A stretch of DNA of 64,000 bases from Variovorax sp. J2L1-78 (GCF_030317205.1 NZ_JASZYB010000001.1:124001-188000), one strand, 5' to 3'; numbered from the stretch's first letter, positions 31,185 to 40,479 are shown. The notes: generated by a model from the letters alone, not told the origin. A program made the numbers and translations.

Positions 31185-34100
31185 TGCACCGTGCGCTGGT
31201 CCTCGCGCTCTCCGTGCTGCTGTGGGCGCTGCCCGCGCACGCCGTGCAGCGCAGCATCCTGAATCCGTCCTTCGAGACGCCGGCTCTCACGGGGGCCTGC
31301 TACGAGTACCTCAGCCAATCGCTTGCCGGCGGATGGCTGACCACCGAAACGAGGGCTGGCGGAGGGGGCGCCTGTGGCGTGGCCGCCGGCTCGGGCGGCG
31401 CGATCGAGTTCTGGGCCAACAGCTTCAACGGCGTGACCGCGGATGCAGGCAACAACCACATCGAGTTGAACGCCTTCAACCCGGGTCGCGTGAGCCAGAG
31501 CCTTTGCATGGTCAACGGCGATCGCGTGAACTGGCAGTTTTCCCATCGCGGTCGAAGCGGCCTGGACGTCGCGCTCTTCAGTGTGGACAGCAGCGCGAAC
31601 ACCGTGCAACGGGCACGCACCAACGCCACGGGCGCGATCAGCACCGTCGCTGGCGACTGCCCGGCGGCCAGCGGCGGCGTGACCGGCAACAGCTGCACGG
31701 CGAGCACGGTGGCGAACTGGGGCCGCTACAGCGGCTCCTTCACCTGGGGCGGGAGCTCCGGACTGCACGACATCGGGTTTGCCGCGGTGTCGAGCGCCAA
31801 CGGGGTGCTGGGTGCGGGCAATTTCCTGGACAACATCCAGTTCACGCTCAAGCCGATGGTCGAATTCGACAGCGCCTCGGCCAGCACCTACGTGGTGGCG
31901 GAGTCGGCCGGCACGGTCACGTTGAAGCTGCGCGTGGCGGGCATCGTGCCTGCGAGCGGCGTGCAGGTGCCCTTCGCCGTCAGCGGCACGGCCACCAGCG
32001 GCTCGGACTACGCGGCGCTCGCCACCTCGAATTTCACGATTCCGGCGGGCAACTACGGTGCGGGGACCGTGGTCAACGCCAGCCCGACGCTCGCCTTGCT
32101 CGACGACACGATGGTGGAGGACACCGAGACGGTGATCATCACCCTGGGCGCATCGACCCCCTCCAGCCCCTACGTGCTGTCCTCGACCAGCACCTGCGGC
32201 GGCGCCGCCGTGGCCGCCGCCACCGTGTCCATCCTCGACAACGACGTCAACGTCACGTTAGCCAAGGCCATCGTCGGTGTGCCGGCCGATGGCGGCAAGT
32301 TCAACCTGCAGATCAGCGGTGGTGCGCCGTCGGGGGGGACCAATCCGGCGAACGACGTCGGCCACGGCGGCACGACCGGCGCCGTGCGGGTGGCCACCGG
32401 CGCCACCGTCACCCTGGCCGAGACCGCCGGCGCCGGGACGCTGCTGACCAACTACATCCCGACGCTGGCGTGTACCGACGGCAACGGCGCCGCCGTGACG
32501 GTGAGCGGCAGCGGCGCCAGCCGCACCGTCACCACGCCGGCCACGGGCACCACCACGGCCACGGCCGTGACAGCCGCCGCGCGCACCCTGAGCTGCACCT
32601 ACACCAACACCATGCGGCCGACGGTCAGGGTCGAGAAGATGTCGGTGGGTGGCAGCGGCACCTTCAACTTCTCGCTCACCGGCGTCACGGCCGGCACCGA
32701 CAGCGTGACGACCACGGCATCGGGCACCGCCGTGGCGTCGACGGGGGTCCATGTCGGCACGGTCGGCACGGCGGCGACCGTCACGGAGGTGGCGGCGTCG
32801 GCCGTGGGCTACACGACCACGACGCGCTGCGTGGATACGGGTAGTGCCATCACCGGCAACACGACGCCCGTCACCGGCACCAGCACCGCGATCACGATTC
32901 CCGCGGCCAACATGAAGGGCGGGGCGGACTACACCTGCACCTTCACCAACACCGCCGTCTCGGCGCTCAAGCTGGTCAAGACGGCCAGCACGCCCAGCTT
33001 CGCCGTGGGCCTGCCGGCCAGCTACACGCTGACGCTGAGCAACACAGGCGTGTTCGCGACGCTGGCCGACACGGTGATCACCGACACCGTGCCCGCCACG
33101 CTCACGCTGGGCACGATGCCCACGGGTTGCAGCGCGGCCGGCCAGGTCGTCAGCTGCACCGTGCCGACCGGCCTGCCGGCCACGACGGGCACCGCGTCCT
33201 TCGTGATTCCGGTCACGCCGCTGGTCACCGCGCTGCCGAGCGTGAGCAACACGGCGACGGCGAACGGCGGCGGCGACCCGACGTGCGTCGGCGGCGGCAA
33301 CTGCGCCAGCACGGTGGTCACCCTCGTGCTGGCGCAGCCGCGCGTCACGGTGCGCAAGGTCAAGACCAACGTGACCGGCACGCAGGCCTTTGGCTACACG
33401 CTCACCGGTGTGACCAACCCGGCGGACACGGTGTCGGTCGTGACCGTCAACACCGCCGTCGCATCGACGGTGGTGCACACGGGGACGGTCGGTGTCGAGG
33501 CGACGCTCACCGAATCGACGGTGCCCGCGGGGTGGCCCGCCGACCCGGCGGCCGTGTCCTGCCTGGACTCTGCCGCCGCCACCAGCGGCAACGCGACGAC
33601 CAACCTGGCGAGCCTGTCGGGCAACACCGCCACGCTGCCGGCGAGCGTGATGAAGGGCGGCGCGGTCATCACCTGCACCTTCACCAACACTGCGGCGCCG
33701 ATCGTCGCGCTCAGCAAGACGGCGCCGGCCATGGTGGCGCCGGGCGGCGCCATCGCGTATGGCCTGAGCTTGGCGAACACGGGCGCGATCGCGACGGGTA
33801 CCACGGTGGTGGTGCGCGAACAGTTGCCGCCAGGCGTGGTCGCCACCTCCGTCACCCTTGGCACCGGCGTGACCGCGGTTGCTTGTGGCACCTTGCCCAG
33901 TGCAGCGGGCGCCGCACTCACTTGCACGATGACCATCACCGGAGGCATCCCCGCGCTGACCGGCGTGCGCGGCTTCACGCTGAATGCGACGGCGCCCACC
34001 GCACCGGCGCTGGCGGCCGCTGGCACCGTGCTGACCAACTACGCCAACACGCGTGTGGTCGGTGCCGGCACGGCCACGACGGCACCGGGCGCCGCCTGCG

Positions 34101-37100
34101 CGCCCGACGCGACGGTGAGCTGCGCGGAGGCGAGCACCACGATCGCCACCGGCGCCGGTGCCGTCGCGCAGTCGGGCGTGCGCACCGTCACCGACAACCA
34201 GCTGGCCGACGGCAGTGCGCAGGACGTGCTGGAGGCCCTGGTGCGCGATGCGGCGCAGAACCCGGTGGCCGGCGCGGTGGTGAGCTTCGCCGCGACCGCG
34301 AACGTGGCCTTCAACGGCGGTGCCGTCGGCGCTGCCGGCAGCTGCACCACCGACGCCGCCGGCACCTGCCAGGTCACGGCCACCAGCACCCTGGTCGGCC
34401 CGAAGAGCAGCGCCATGAACATCGCGGCGGGCACGGTCACCGGCGCCTTCACGGCGGGAGGCAACACCTACCATGCCAGCCCGGTGACCTACAGCTTCGT
34501 GCTCGGCTCGCCGAGCGCCGCGATGTCGGGCTTGCGCGTCGTCACCGACAACGCGCTGGCCAACGGCGTCGCGCAGGACGTGCTGCAGGTGCTCGTCCGC
34601 GATGCCGGCGGCAATCCCGTCGGTGCCGGCACGGTGGTGAGCTTCGGTGCGACGCCGGACGTGGCGTTCAACGGCGGTGCCGTCGGCGCTGGCGGGACCT
34701 GCACCACGGCGGCCACCGGCCTCTGCCAGGTGACGGCCACCAGCACGGTGGCCGCGATCTACGGCACGACGCCGGTCACGGTCGGCGGCGTGGCCCTGGC
34801 CGGTACCTTCACCGCCGGGGGCAACACCTACCTGCCGAGTCCGCAGCCCTACCGGTTCGGCGCCATGCCGACGCTGACGATCCGCAAGATCTCGCTCAAT
34901 GCCACCGGGACCTTCGACTTCACGGGCACAAACGGTGTCGGGGCCCAGAGCATCACGACCCTGGTGGCCGGCTCGCCGGCGGCCGCCGACACTCGGACGC
35001 TGGCGGCGCCGAACACCGCCATGACGCTCACCGAGGCGGTGCCACCGGCCGGCTTCACCCTGACCGCTGCCTCCTGCACCGGCATGGGCGCCGGCGGCAC
35101 GGCCACGCTCAGCGGCCGCGTGCTCAGCCTGAATGCGGCGGCGACGCCGCCGGGCAGCGAACTGGTCTGCACCTTCACCAACACGGGCTCGACTGTCCTA
35201 CCGCCACCGATTCCGCCGACGATCAGTTGCACGACGGATGCCGCCGTCTTCAACACCGGCTACGGCGGCCCGGGCGGCGCCTTGACCACCGGGCGCGACA
35301 CCGTGTGGGAATCCGGCGAAGGCACGGCGACGGGTGGCCCCGGCAGTGTGGCCAGCTGGCAGCGTGCCTACGTCGGCAACCAGGCACCGGCCAGCTGGAT
35401 CAATTCGCCCTTCGGCAACGCCAACTGGAACTCGAACTACACGACGGCCGGGCAGGGCCCCAACAACGTGGACGTGTACCACCGCTTCACCTTCAACCTG
35501 GCACCCTCGGTCACGCCGTCGAGCTTTTCGCTGAAGCTGGACTTCTACGCCGACAACTCGGTGGCCGAGGTGTTCGTCAACGGCGTCTTGCAGACGGTCC
35601 CGGGCGTGCCGCAGAACCCCGGCAATCCGTACTTCTACGCCGGCTTCGTGGCCGGTGCCGCGGCCAGCGCCACGCTGGCCAGCAACTGGCACACCGGCAC
35701 CAACACGGTCGTCGTCCACATCAAGAGCGGCCCTGGCGCCGAGGGCTTCCTTGCACAGACCACGGCCACCACCGTGTGTGCGCCGCCGACGGTCACCCTG
35801 TCGAAGACCACCACGGGCAGTGCGGGTGGGCCTTTCGGCTTCTCCTTGACGAACACGGCGCAAGCCAGCGGCAGTGTCACCACCACGGCCGCCGGTACCC
35901 CGGTGCAGGTCGATGGCAACACGGCCACGGCGGGGCTGCAGGCGTTCAGCGGGACGGCGGTCGGCACGGCGGTGACCATCACCGAGGCGGCCGTGCCCGG
36001 GTGGAATCTGGCGAGCGCGAGTTGCACCGACGCCGGGGCGCCGATCGGCAGCCTCGGGACGGGGGGCGATGCGCGGACGTACACGATCCCGGCGACCAGC
36101 GTGCAGTACGGCAAGTCGCTGCAATGCTTCTTCACGAATTCGGCCTCGGCGACCGTCACGATCCAGAAGATCTCGATCGGCAACGTGGGCAGCTTCGGCT
36201 TCACCGGCAACAACGGGCTCCGCGCCCAGAGCGTCGTGACGGCAACGGCCGGCACCGCGGTCGCGGCGGGCATCCAGACCCTGGCCGCCCCTGCCACGGT
36301 GACAACCGTCATCGAAGACCCGCTGCCGGCGAACTACGCGCTGACGGCGGTGGCCTGCACCGGCCTGGGCGCCGGCGGTTCCGCCACGCCGGACCTGCCG
36401 AACCGCAAGGTCGTGCTGGATGCCGCCGCCACCGCCGCCGGCAGCAACATCGTCTGCACCTTCACCAACACCTACACGCCGCCGTACCCCAAGGTGCAGA
36501 TCGTCAAGACCACCGTCGGCGGCACCGGCAGCAACGTGTTCGGCTTTGCGCTGAGCGGCCTGTCGGCGCCGACGGACACCATCACCGTGGCGGGTGCGGG
36601 CACGGCCAGCGGCAGCACCACGCTCGTGGGCACCGCTGGCCTGGAAGCCTCGATCAAGGAGACGGTGCCGACCGGCTGGCCGGCCAACCCCGTGAGCGCC
36701 AGCTGCGTGGACACCGCCAGCGCCACGCCCACCGCGACGTTCGGCACGCTGGTGGCGAACCAGCTGACCATTCCCGCCGCGAACATGGTGGCCGGTGCGG
36801 CCATCACCTGCACCTTCACCAACAGCTTCGGCCTCAGCGTGGGCGGGCGGGTCTTCAACGACAACGGCGTGGGCGCGGGAACCGCGAACGACGGCCTCCT
36901 CAACGGCGGCGAAGCGGGCATCGCGGGGGTCGCCGTGCGGCTGACGAACTGCGCCGCCACGGTGCTCGCCAGCGCGGTGACCGATGGCGCCGGCCGCTAC
37001 ACCCTCGCCGTGCCCTTCGCCACCGCGGCGGCGGCCCCGCTCTGCGTGGAAGAGACGAATCCGGCGACGCCTTCGGCCTGGACCTCGACCGGGGCGTCGG

Positions 37101-38020
37101 TGGGCGGCACGGCACTGCCGTCGGGCACGGCCACGACGGTGGCGGGCACCGCGTACACCTATATCCGCACCGGCACGCCCGACCGCATCGCCTTCGCCTG
37201 GGAAGGCACCGGCCCTGCAAGCCTCGACTTCGGCGATGTGGCGCCGAACACCTTCGCCGCCGATGGTGCCAAGACCGGCCTGCCGGGCAGCACGGTGAGC
37301 TACCCGCACACCTTCAAGGCGCAGACCGGTGGGGTGGTGCGCTTCGGCATTCCCGGCGAAGTCGCCACGCCGGTGCTGGCGGGCTGGAGCGGCAAGATCT
37401 TCGCGGACGCTGGGTGTACCGGTGCGCTGCAGCCAGGCGCCGCGCTGCTGTATCCGCCGTCGGTGCCCGTGACGGTCGTGGCCGGGCAGAGCGTCTGCCT
37501 CGTCATGCAGGAGTTTGTGCCGGCCACGGCGATGAACGGCCACAGCAACAACGCCCCCGTGCAGGCCAGCTTCGACTTCAGCAACGCCGGCCCGGCGCTC
37601 GGCGCGAGCTACACGGTGCACGACATCACGACCGTCTCCGACAGCGTGCTCGAGTTGAAGAAGGAAGTGCGCAACGTCACGCAGGGCGGCACCTTCGGGA
37701 TTAACAACCAGGCGAAGTCGGGCGAGACGCTGGAATACCGCATCACCTACACGAACAACGGCGCGTCGGCCATAGGTAACCTGAGCGTGAACGACACGAC
37801 GCCCAGCTACACCGGCTTCGTCGGTGCACAAGCCGGCAGCACGCCGGCCACACTGACCGCTTGCCAGAAGACGACGCCCGCGAACCCCGCGCCAGGGCCG
37901 AGGGTGGCGTGTGCCGCGGCGCAGGCCGGCGGCGGCACGGGCGCGCTGAGCTGGCACTTCACGGGGGTGCTGTCGCCCGGGGCATCCGGCGCAGTGACGT
38001 TCACCGTGCAAGTAGATTGA
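31181..38020 (+). CDS. Giant exported multidomain adhesin-like protein (2,279 aa)
   Basis: Coupled to the barrel gene by an ATGA overlap. Signal peptide 1-21 ends AHA. A carbohydrate-binding-like N-terminal domain (about 25-220, SILNPSFETP...) precedes a Calx-beta-like domain (about 226-360). At least seven SpaA/prealbumin-like units each end in a CTFTNT-type motif (near residues 469, 583, 830, 1328, 1647, 1757, 1874). Two tandem invasin-type Ig-like domains of 118 residues occupy about 999-1226. A lectin-like beta-sandwich covers about 1347-1530 and an SdrD_B-like module about 1884-1965. A C-terminal DUF11 domain (2157-2279) resembles that of the 968-residue protein. No membrane anchor is seen. 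An adhesin or surface fibre is the best guess. Confidence 0.8.
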   Translation: MMHRALVLALSVLLWALPAHAVQRSILNPSFETPALTGACYEYLSQSLAGGWLTTETRAGGGGACGVAAGSGGAIEFWANSFNGVTADAGNNHIELNAFNPGRVSQSLCMVNGDRVNWQFSHRGRSGLDVALFSVDSSANTVQRARTNATGAISTVAGDCPAASGGVTGNSCTASTVANWGRYSGSFTWGGSSGLHDIGFAAVSSANGVLGAGNFLDNIQFTLKPMVEFDSASASTYVVAESAGTVTLKLRVAGIVPASGVQVPFAVSGTATSGSDYAALATSNFTIPAGNYGAGTVVNASPTLALLDDTMVEDTETVIITLGASTPSSPYVLSSTSTCGGAAVAAATVSILDNDVNVTLAKAIVGVPADGGKFNLQISGGAPSGGTNPANDVGHGGTTGAVRVATGATVTLAETAGAGTLLTNYIPTLACTDGNGAAVTVSGSGASRTVTTPATGTTTATAVTAAARTLSCTYTNTMRPTVRVEKMSVGGSGTFNFSLTGVTAGTDSVTTTASGTAVASTGVHVGTVGTAATVTEVAASAVGYTTTTRCVDTGSAITGNTTPVTGTSTAITIPAANMKGGADYTCTFTNTAVSALKLVKTASTPSFAVGLPASYTLTLSNTGVFATLADTVITDTVPATLTLGTMPTGCSAAGQVVSCTVPTGLPATTGTASFVIPVTPLVTALPSVSNTATANGGGDPTCVGGGNCASTVVTLVLAQPRVTVRKVKTNVTGTQAFGYTLTGVTNPADTVSVVTVNTAVASTVVHTGTVGVEATLTESTVPAGWPADPAAVSCLDSAAATSGNATTNLASLSGNTATLPASVMKGGAVITCTFTNTAAPIVALSKTAPAMVAPGGAIAYGLSLANTGAIATGTTVVVREQLPPGVVATSVTLGTGVTAVACGTLPSAAGAALTCTMTITGGIPALTGVRGFTLNATAPTAPALAAAGTVLTNYANTRVVGAGTATTAPGAACAPDATVSCAEASTTIATGAGAVAQSGVRTVTDNQLADGSAQDVLEALVRDAAQNPVAGAVVSFAATANVAFNGGAVGAAGSCTTDAAGTCQVTATSTLVGPKSSAMNIAAGTVTGAFTAGGNTYHASPVTYSFVLGSPSAAMSGLRVVTDNALANGVAQDVLQVLVRDAGGNPVGAGTVVSFGATPDVAFNGGAVGAGGTCTTAATGLCQVTATSTVAAIYGTTPVTVGGVALAGTFTAGGNTYLPSPQPYRFGAMPTLTIRKISLNATGTFDFTGTNGVGAQSITTLVAGSPAAADTRTLAAPNTAMTLTEAVPPAGFTLTAASCTGMGAGGTATLSGRVLSLNAAATPPGSELVCTFTNTGSTVLPPPIPPTISCTTDAAVFNTGYGGPGGALTTGRDTVWESGEGTATGGPGSVASWQRAYVGNQAPASWINSPFGNANWNSNYTTAGQGPNNVDVYHRFTFNLAPSVTPSSFSLKLDFYADNSVAEVFVNGVLQTVPGVPQNPGNPYFYAGFVAGAAASATLASNWHTGTNTVVVHIKSGPGAEGFLAQTTATTVCAPPTVTLSKTTTGSAGGPFGFSLTNTAQASGSVTTTAAGTPVQVDGNTATAGLQAFSGTAVGTAVTITEAAVPGWNLASASCTDAGAPIGSLGTGGDARTYTIPATSVQYGKSLQCFFTNSASATVTIQKISIGNVGSFGFTGNNGLRAQSVVTATAGTAVAAGIQTLAAPATVTTVIEDPLPANYALTAVACTGLGAGGSATPDLPNRKVVLDAAATAAGSNIVCTFTNTYTPPYPKVQIVKTTVGGTGSNVFGFALSGLSAPTDTITVAGAGTASGSTTLVGTAGLEASIKETVPTGWPANPVSASCVDTASATPTATFGTLVANQLTIPAANMVAGAAITCTFTNSFGLSVGGRVFNDNGVGAGTANDGLLNGGEAGIAGVAVRLTNCAATVLASAVTDGAGRYTLAVPFATAAAAPLCVEETNPATPSAWTSTGASVGGTALPSGTATTVAGTAYTYIRTGTPDRIAFAWEGTGPASLDFGDVAPNTFAADGAKTGLPGSTVSYPHTFKAQTGGVVRFGIPGEVATPVLAGWSGKIFADAGCTGALQPGAALLYPPSVPVTVVAGQSVCLVMQEFVPATAMNGHSNNAPVQASFDFSNAGPALGASYTVHDITTVSDSVLELKKEVRNVTQGGTFGINNQAKSGETLEYRITYTNNGASAIGNLSVNDTTPSYTGFVGAQAGSTPATLTACQKTTPANPAPGPRVACAAAQAGGGTGALSWHFTGVLSPGASGAVTFTVQVD
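34175..34860 (+). repeat. Tandem 354-bp duplication (two invasin-type Ig-like domains)
   Basis: Two adjacent copies with a period of 354 bases (118 codons), starting near 34175 and 34529. Both encode VTDN-L-A-G-AQDVL...VRDA...NP, then VAFNGGAVGA, CTT, CQVTATST and GNTY. Both protein and DNA are clearly similar, so the duplication is fairly recent. The domain resembles the Big_1 fold of invasin and intimin. Confidence 0.8.
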
Positions 38021-38046
38021 GGGAGACGAACGGCGAGCGCCTGCAG

Positions 38047-38060
38047 CCGCCGAGAGGCGG
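38047..38060. repeat. Small hairpin between convergent genes
   Basis: CCGCC-GAGA-GGCGG between the giant adhesin gene and the convergent OTCase-like gene. There is no T tract, so its role as a terminator is weak. Confidence 0.3.
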
Positions 38061-38074
38061 TGCACGGCGTCTCG

Positions 38075-38605
38075 CTAGCCGATGGTGGCGAGCAGCAGGG
38101 CCTGCAGCATGAATCGGCGGTTGTCGCCCTCGGCAGCGTCGTCAGGCACGACGGCATCGGTCGGTGCGAGGCGCCGGGCCAGCACCAACGCAGGGTGACT
38201 GCCGTCGGCCAGACCGCGGTAGACCGGCACACCCGCATGGGTGGCCAGTTCGGCTGCGGCGGCCGGCGCGGTGGTTCCGACGTCGATGGCGTCGTACATG
38301 CGCCCCAGCATGCGGGCGATGCGCGCGCACTCGGCCACCTCCGGCGGTGGCTCGCCGAGACTGACCCGCGCCACGCGCACCCCGAGATCGGCCGCGGCGT
38401 CGTGCAGTGCCGACACGGTGGCACCGCTCGCCGGCTGAAGCACGGCCAGGTTCTTGCCCTGAAGCAGCGGCAGGGCCGGGTGGCCGGCGATCGATGCCGC
38501 CTTGAGCCGGCGGGCGAGATCGAGCAGCTCTTTGGCCGCCGCTGCGTCCAGCAACGTGTTGGACGCGAGGGCGCGCAGGGCGGGAGACGGTAGAGGCGAG
38601 GTCAC
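38075..38605 (-). CDS. OTCase-like single-domain protein without catalytic motif
   Basis: About 176 residues resembling the N-terminal carbamoyl-phosphate domain of ornithine carbamoyltransferase. The order LLDLARRLKAA...LLQGKNLAVL...AADLGVRVARVSLGE...IARMLGRMYDAIDVGT...GVPVYRGLADGSHPALVLARRL follows ArgF closely. The carbamoyl-phosphate motif STRTR is replaced by SGATV and HPCQ by HPAL, and the ornithine domain is missing, so catalysis is unlikely. The GTG start at 38605 is chosen because a palindrome (38640-38653) centred 41.5 bases upstream would place the transcript start there; no Shine-Dalgarno is visible. Function unknown; a binding or regulatory role is possible. Confidence 0.6.
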   Translation of the reverse strand: MTSPLPSPALRALASNTLLDAAAAKELLDLARRLKAASIAGHPALPLLQGKNLAVLQPASGATVSALHDAAADLGVRVARVSLGEPPPEVAECARIARMLGRMYDAIDVGTTAPAAAAELATHAGVPVYRGLADGSHPALVLARRLAPTDAVVPDDAAEGDNRRFMLQALLLATIG

Positions 38606-38639
38606 GGCTGCGAGCGTACGGATGCCTGCGGCCAACGGG

Positions 38640-38653
38640 TTGACGTTCGTCAA
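38640..38653. promoter_or_regulatory. FNR-type box TTGAC-GTTC-GTCAA
   Basis: A palindrome with the 5-4-5 geometry of FNR-family sites (consensus TTGAT-N4-ATCAA). It lies between the OTCase-like gene and the divergent Crp/Fnr regulator, centred 41.5 bases upstream of the former's proposed start, the position for class II activation. Confidence 0.6.
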
Positions 38654-38734
38654 GGCGGCGTCATCGCGCGGCGCACCGGTGCCGTGCCGGCGCCTTCGGA
38701 CACGTTTCAGACATAAAACGTCAATCACTGTTAC

Positions 38735-38753
38735 CAACGGGGTAGTCCCGTTG
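38735..38753. repeat. Inverted repeat upstream of the Crp/Fnr gene
   Basis: CAACGGG-N5-CCCGTTG, a perfect 7-bp palindrome 59 bases before the ATG of the Crp/Fnr-type regulator. Possibly an operator. Confidence 0.5.
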
Positions 38754-38811
38754 TCGGTCGTGTTGCATTGCCTTCGTACGCTCCTTCCATCGACCCGCAC
38801 CGGAGCCCACC

Positions 38812-39543
38812 ATGCACGCAGACACCCCCCGCCGCACCGCCGCCGACCAACCCGCCCAGCGCATCGCCACGATGCTGCAGCTGCTCCAGGACGCGCTGCC
38901 GCTGCAGAAGCGCCTGGTGCACGCCGGGGACGTGGTCTGCCAGGTCGGCCAGCCTTTCCAGTGCCTCTACGTCGTCAACGCCGGCTTCTTCAAGATGGTC
39001 AACCTGTCGGACGAGGGTCGCGAGCAGGTCGTCGGCCTGCACTTCCGTGGCGACTGGCTCGGGCTGGACGGCATCGCCACCGGCCGCTACGGCTGCGACG
39101 CCGTGGCCATGGACACCGGCGAGGTCTGGGCGATCCCGTACGACACGCTGATCGAGGCCAGCATCCGGACGCCCGCGCTGCTTGGCGCGCTGCACCAGGC
39201 GATGAGCCGCGAACTGGCGCGCGACCATGACTCGATGGCGTCGCTGTGCACGCTGCCGGCCGATGCCCGCGTCGCAGGCTTCCTGCGGTACTGGGCCGAT
39301 GCCGTGTCGCAGCGCGGCCTGCGCGCCGACGAGATCACGCTGCGCATGACACGCGCCGAGATCGGCAACTACCTGGGCATGACCCTTGAGACGGTCAGTC
39401 GGGCGCTGTCGCGCATGGCGCGTGGCGACGTGATCCGCTTCAAGGAAAAGGGCCGTCGCGACATCCAGATCCCGAAGGTCGAGGCGCTGACCACCTTCAT
39501 GCAGCAGGCCAGGACGCCGTCGGCTGCGCTGGCACTGCATTGA
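38812..39543 (+). CDS. Crp/Fnr-family transcriptional regulator
   Basis: A 243-residue regulator. A cyclic-nucleotide-binding-like beta roll (about 25-140, with GDWLGLDGIA) and a dimerisation helix are followed by a winged helix with MTRAEIGNYLGMTLETVSRALSRM. The recognition helix has the E-x-x-S-R pattern of FNR, which reads TTGAN half-sites, rather than the R-E-R of CRP. The N-terminal cysteine cluster that holds the FNR 4Fe-4S centre is absent (cysteines are only C43, C51, C95 and one further on), so direct O2 sensing by that mechanism is unlikely. FNR-like palindromes near neighbouring genes suggest a local regulon. Confidence 0.88.
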   Translation: MHADTPRRTAADQPAQRIATMLQLLQDALPLQKRLVHAGDVVCQVGQPFQCLYVVNAGFFKMVNLSDEGREQVVGLHFRGDWLGLDGIATGRYGCDAVAMDTGEVWAIPYDTLIEASIRTPALLGALHQAMSRELARDHDSMASLCTLPADARVAGFLRYWADAVSQRGLRADEITLRMTRAEIGNYLGMTLETVSRALSRMARGDVIRFKEKGRRDIQIPKVEALTTFMQQARTPSAALALH

Positions 39544-39567
39544 AAGGCGCGGCCACCGCGCCGTGCT

Positions 39568-40461
39568 TCAGGCGGTGGCGTGGCCGTGGGTGCGGCCCGA
39601 CTTGCCCGGATGGTAGAGCGCGCCTTCGGACGCATGCGCCGGACGCTCGCCGGGCTGCGGGCCGGCTTGCCGCGCGGCCAGCTTGTCGCCCAGGGACGGC
39701 ATCCACTGGGTGACCGCCATGCCCAGCCGGGATCCCGCCCCGAGTTTCACGTCGCGGCCGCCCTGCGTCGCGGCATGGAGGATGGCGTCGGCCACATCGA
39801 TCGGGTCGAGCATCGGGGTCGGCCGCACCGGTGCCCTACCCAGATAGTTGGCGGCGTGCTCCGCATGGGGTGTATTCACCGCCGACGGCTGGATCAACGT
39901 GACGCGCACCGGGCTCCTGTCGATCTCCTCGACCTCGACCCGCAGCGTGTCCGTGAAGCTCTGGACCGCCAGCTTCGAGCAGGCGTACATGCCCTGCAGC
40001 GGCAGCGGCGCTTCCGCCGCCGCACTGCCCACGTTGATCAGGCGGCCGCCCTGCCTCTCAAGGTAGGGCAGGGCCACCAGCGACCCGTTCACCACGCCCC
40101 AGAAGTTGGTGGCGAAGAGGCGCCGGCTGTCTTCTTCGGTCACGGCGTCGAGCCGTCCGTAGATGGACACGCCGGCATTGTTGATCCAGGTGTCGATGCG
40201 GCCGAAGGCCTGAATGGCCGCCTGCGCGGCGGCTTCGAGTTGCTCGCGCGAGGCGACGTCGGCTGGCACGGCGATCGACCGGCCGCCCGCGGCGTCGATG
40301 TCGCGGGAGGCCTGGTAGAGAACATCACCGCTGCGTGCCACGAGCACCACGCGGGCACCACGGGCGGCCGCCAGACGGGCGGTGCAAAGGCCGATGCCGC
40401 TGGAGGCACCGGTGATGACGACGACCTGCTGGTCGAGCGGTAAGAGGAACGAGGCGCTCAT
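39568..40461 (-). CDS. Short-chain dehydrogenase/reductase (SDR)
   Basis: A 297-residue NAD(P)-dependent oxidoreductase. The cofactor motif TGASSGIG is at 17-24, NNAG follows strand 4, and the active-site motif is YACSK (Y-x3-K) with an upstream Ser. A C-terminal extension rich in Gly, Ala and His follows residue 265. There is no Shine-Dalgarno before the ATG at 40461, and an FNR-like palindrome sits 19 bases upstream. Close to the start, this suggests repression or a different transcript start. It is convergent with the Crp/Fnr gene. Substrate unknown. Confidence 0.88.
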   Translation of the reverse strand: MSASFLLPLDQQVVVITGASSGIGLCTARLAAARGARVVLVARSGDVLYQASRDIDAAGGRSIAVPADVASREQLEAAAQAAIQAFGRIDTWINNAGVSIYGRLDAVTEEDSRRLFATNFWGVVNGSLVALPYLERQGGRLINVGSAAAEAPLPLQGMYACSKLAVQSFTDTLRVEVEEIDRSPVRVTLIQPSAVNTPHAEHAANYLGRAPVRPTPMLDPIDVADAILHAATQGGRDVKLGAGSRLGMAVTQWMPSLGDKLAARQAGPQPGERPAHASEGALYHPGKSGRTHGHATA

Positions 40462-40479
40462 GCAGCAGAAAGGAGAGAG

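Noticed and set aside
32258..34474. Long minus-strand frame opposite the 2,279-residue adhesin
   Set aside because: Low-complexity Arg/Gly/His product, opposite a well-supported gene with signal peptide and repeats. Treated as an artefact of GC-rich DNA.
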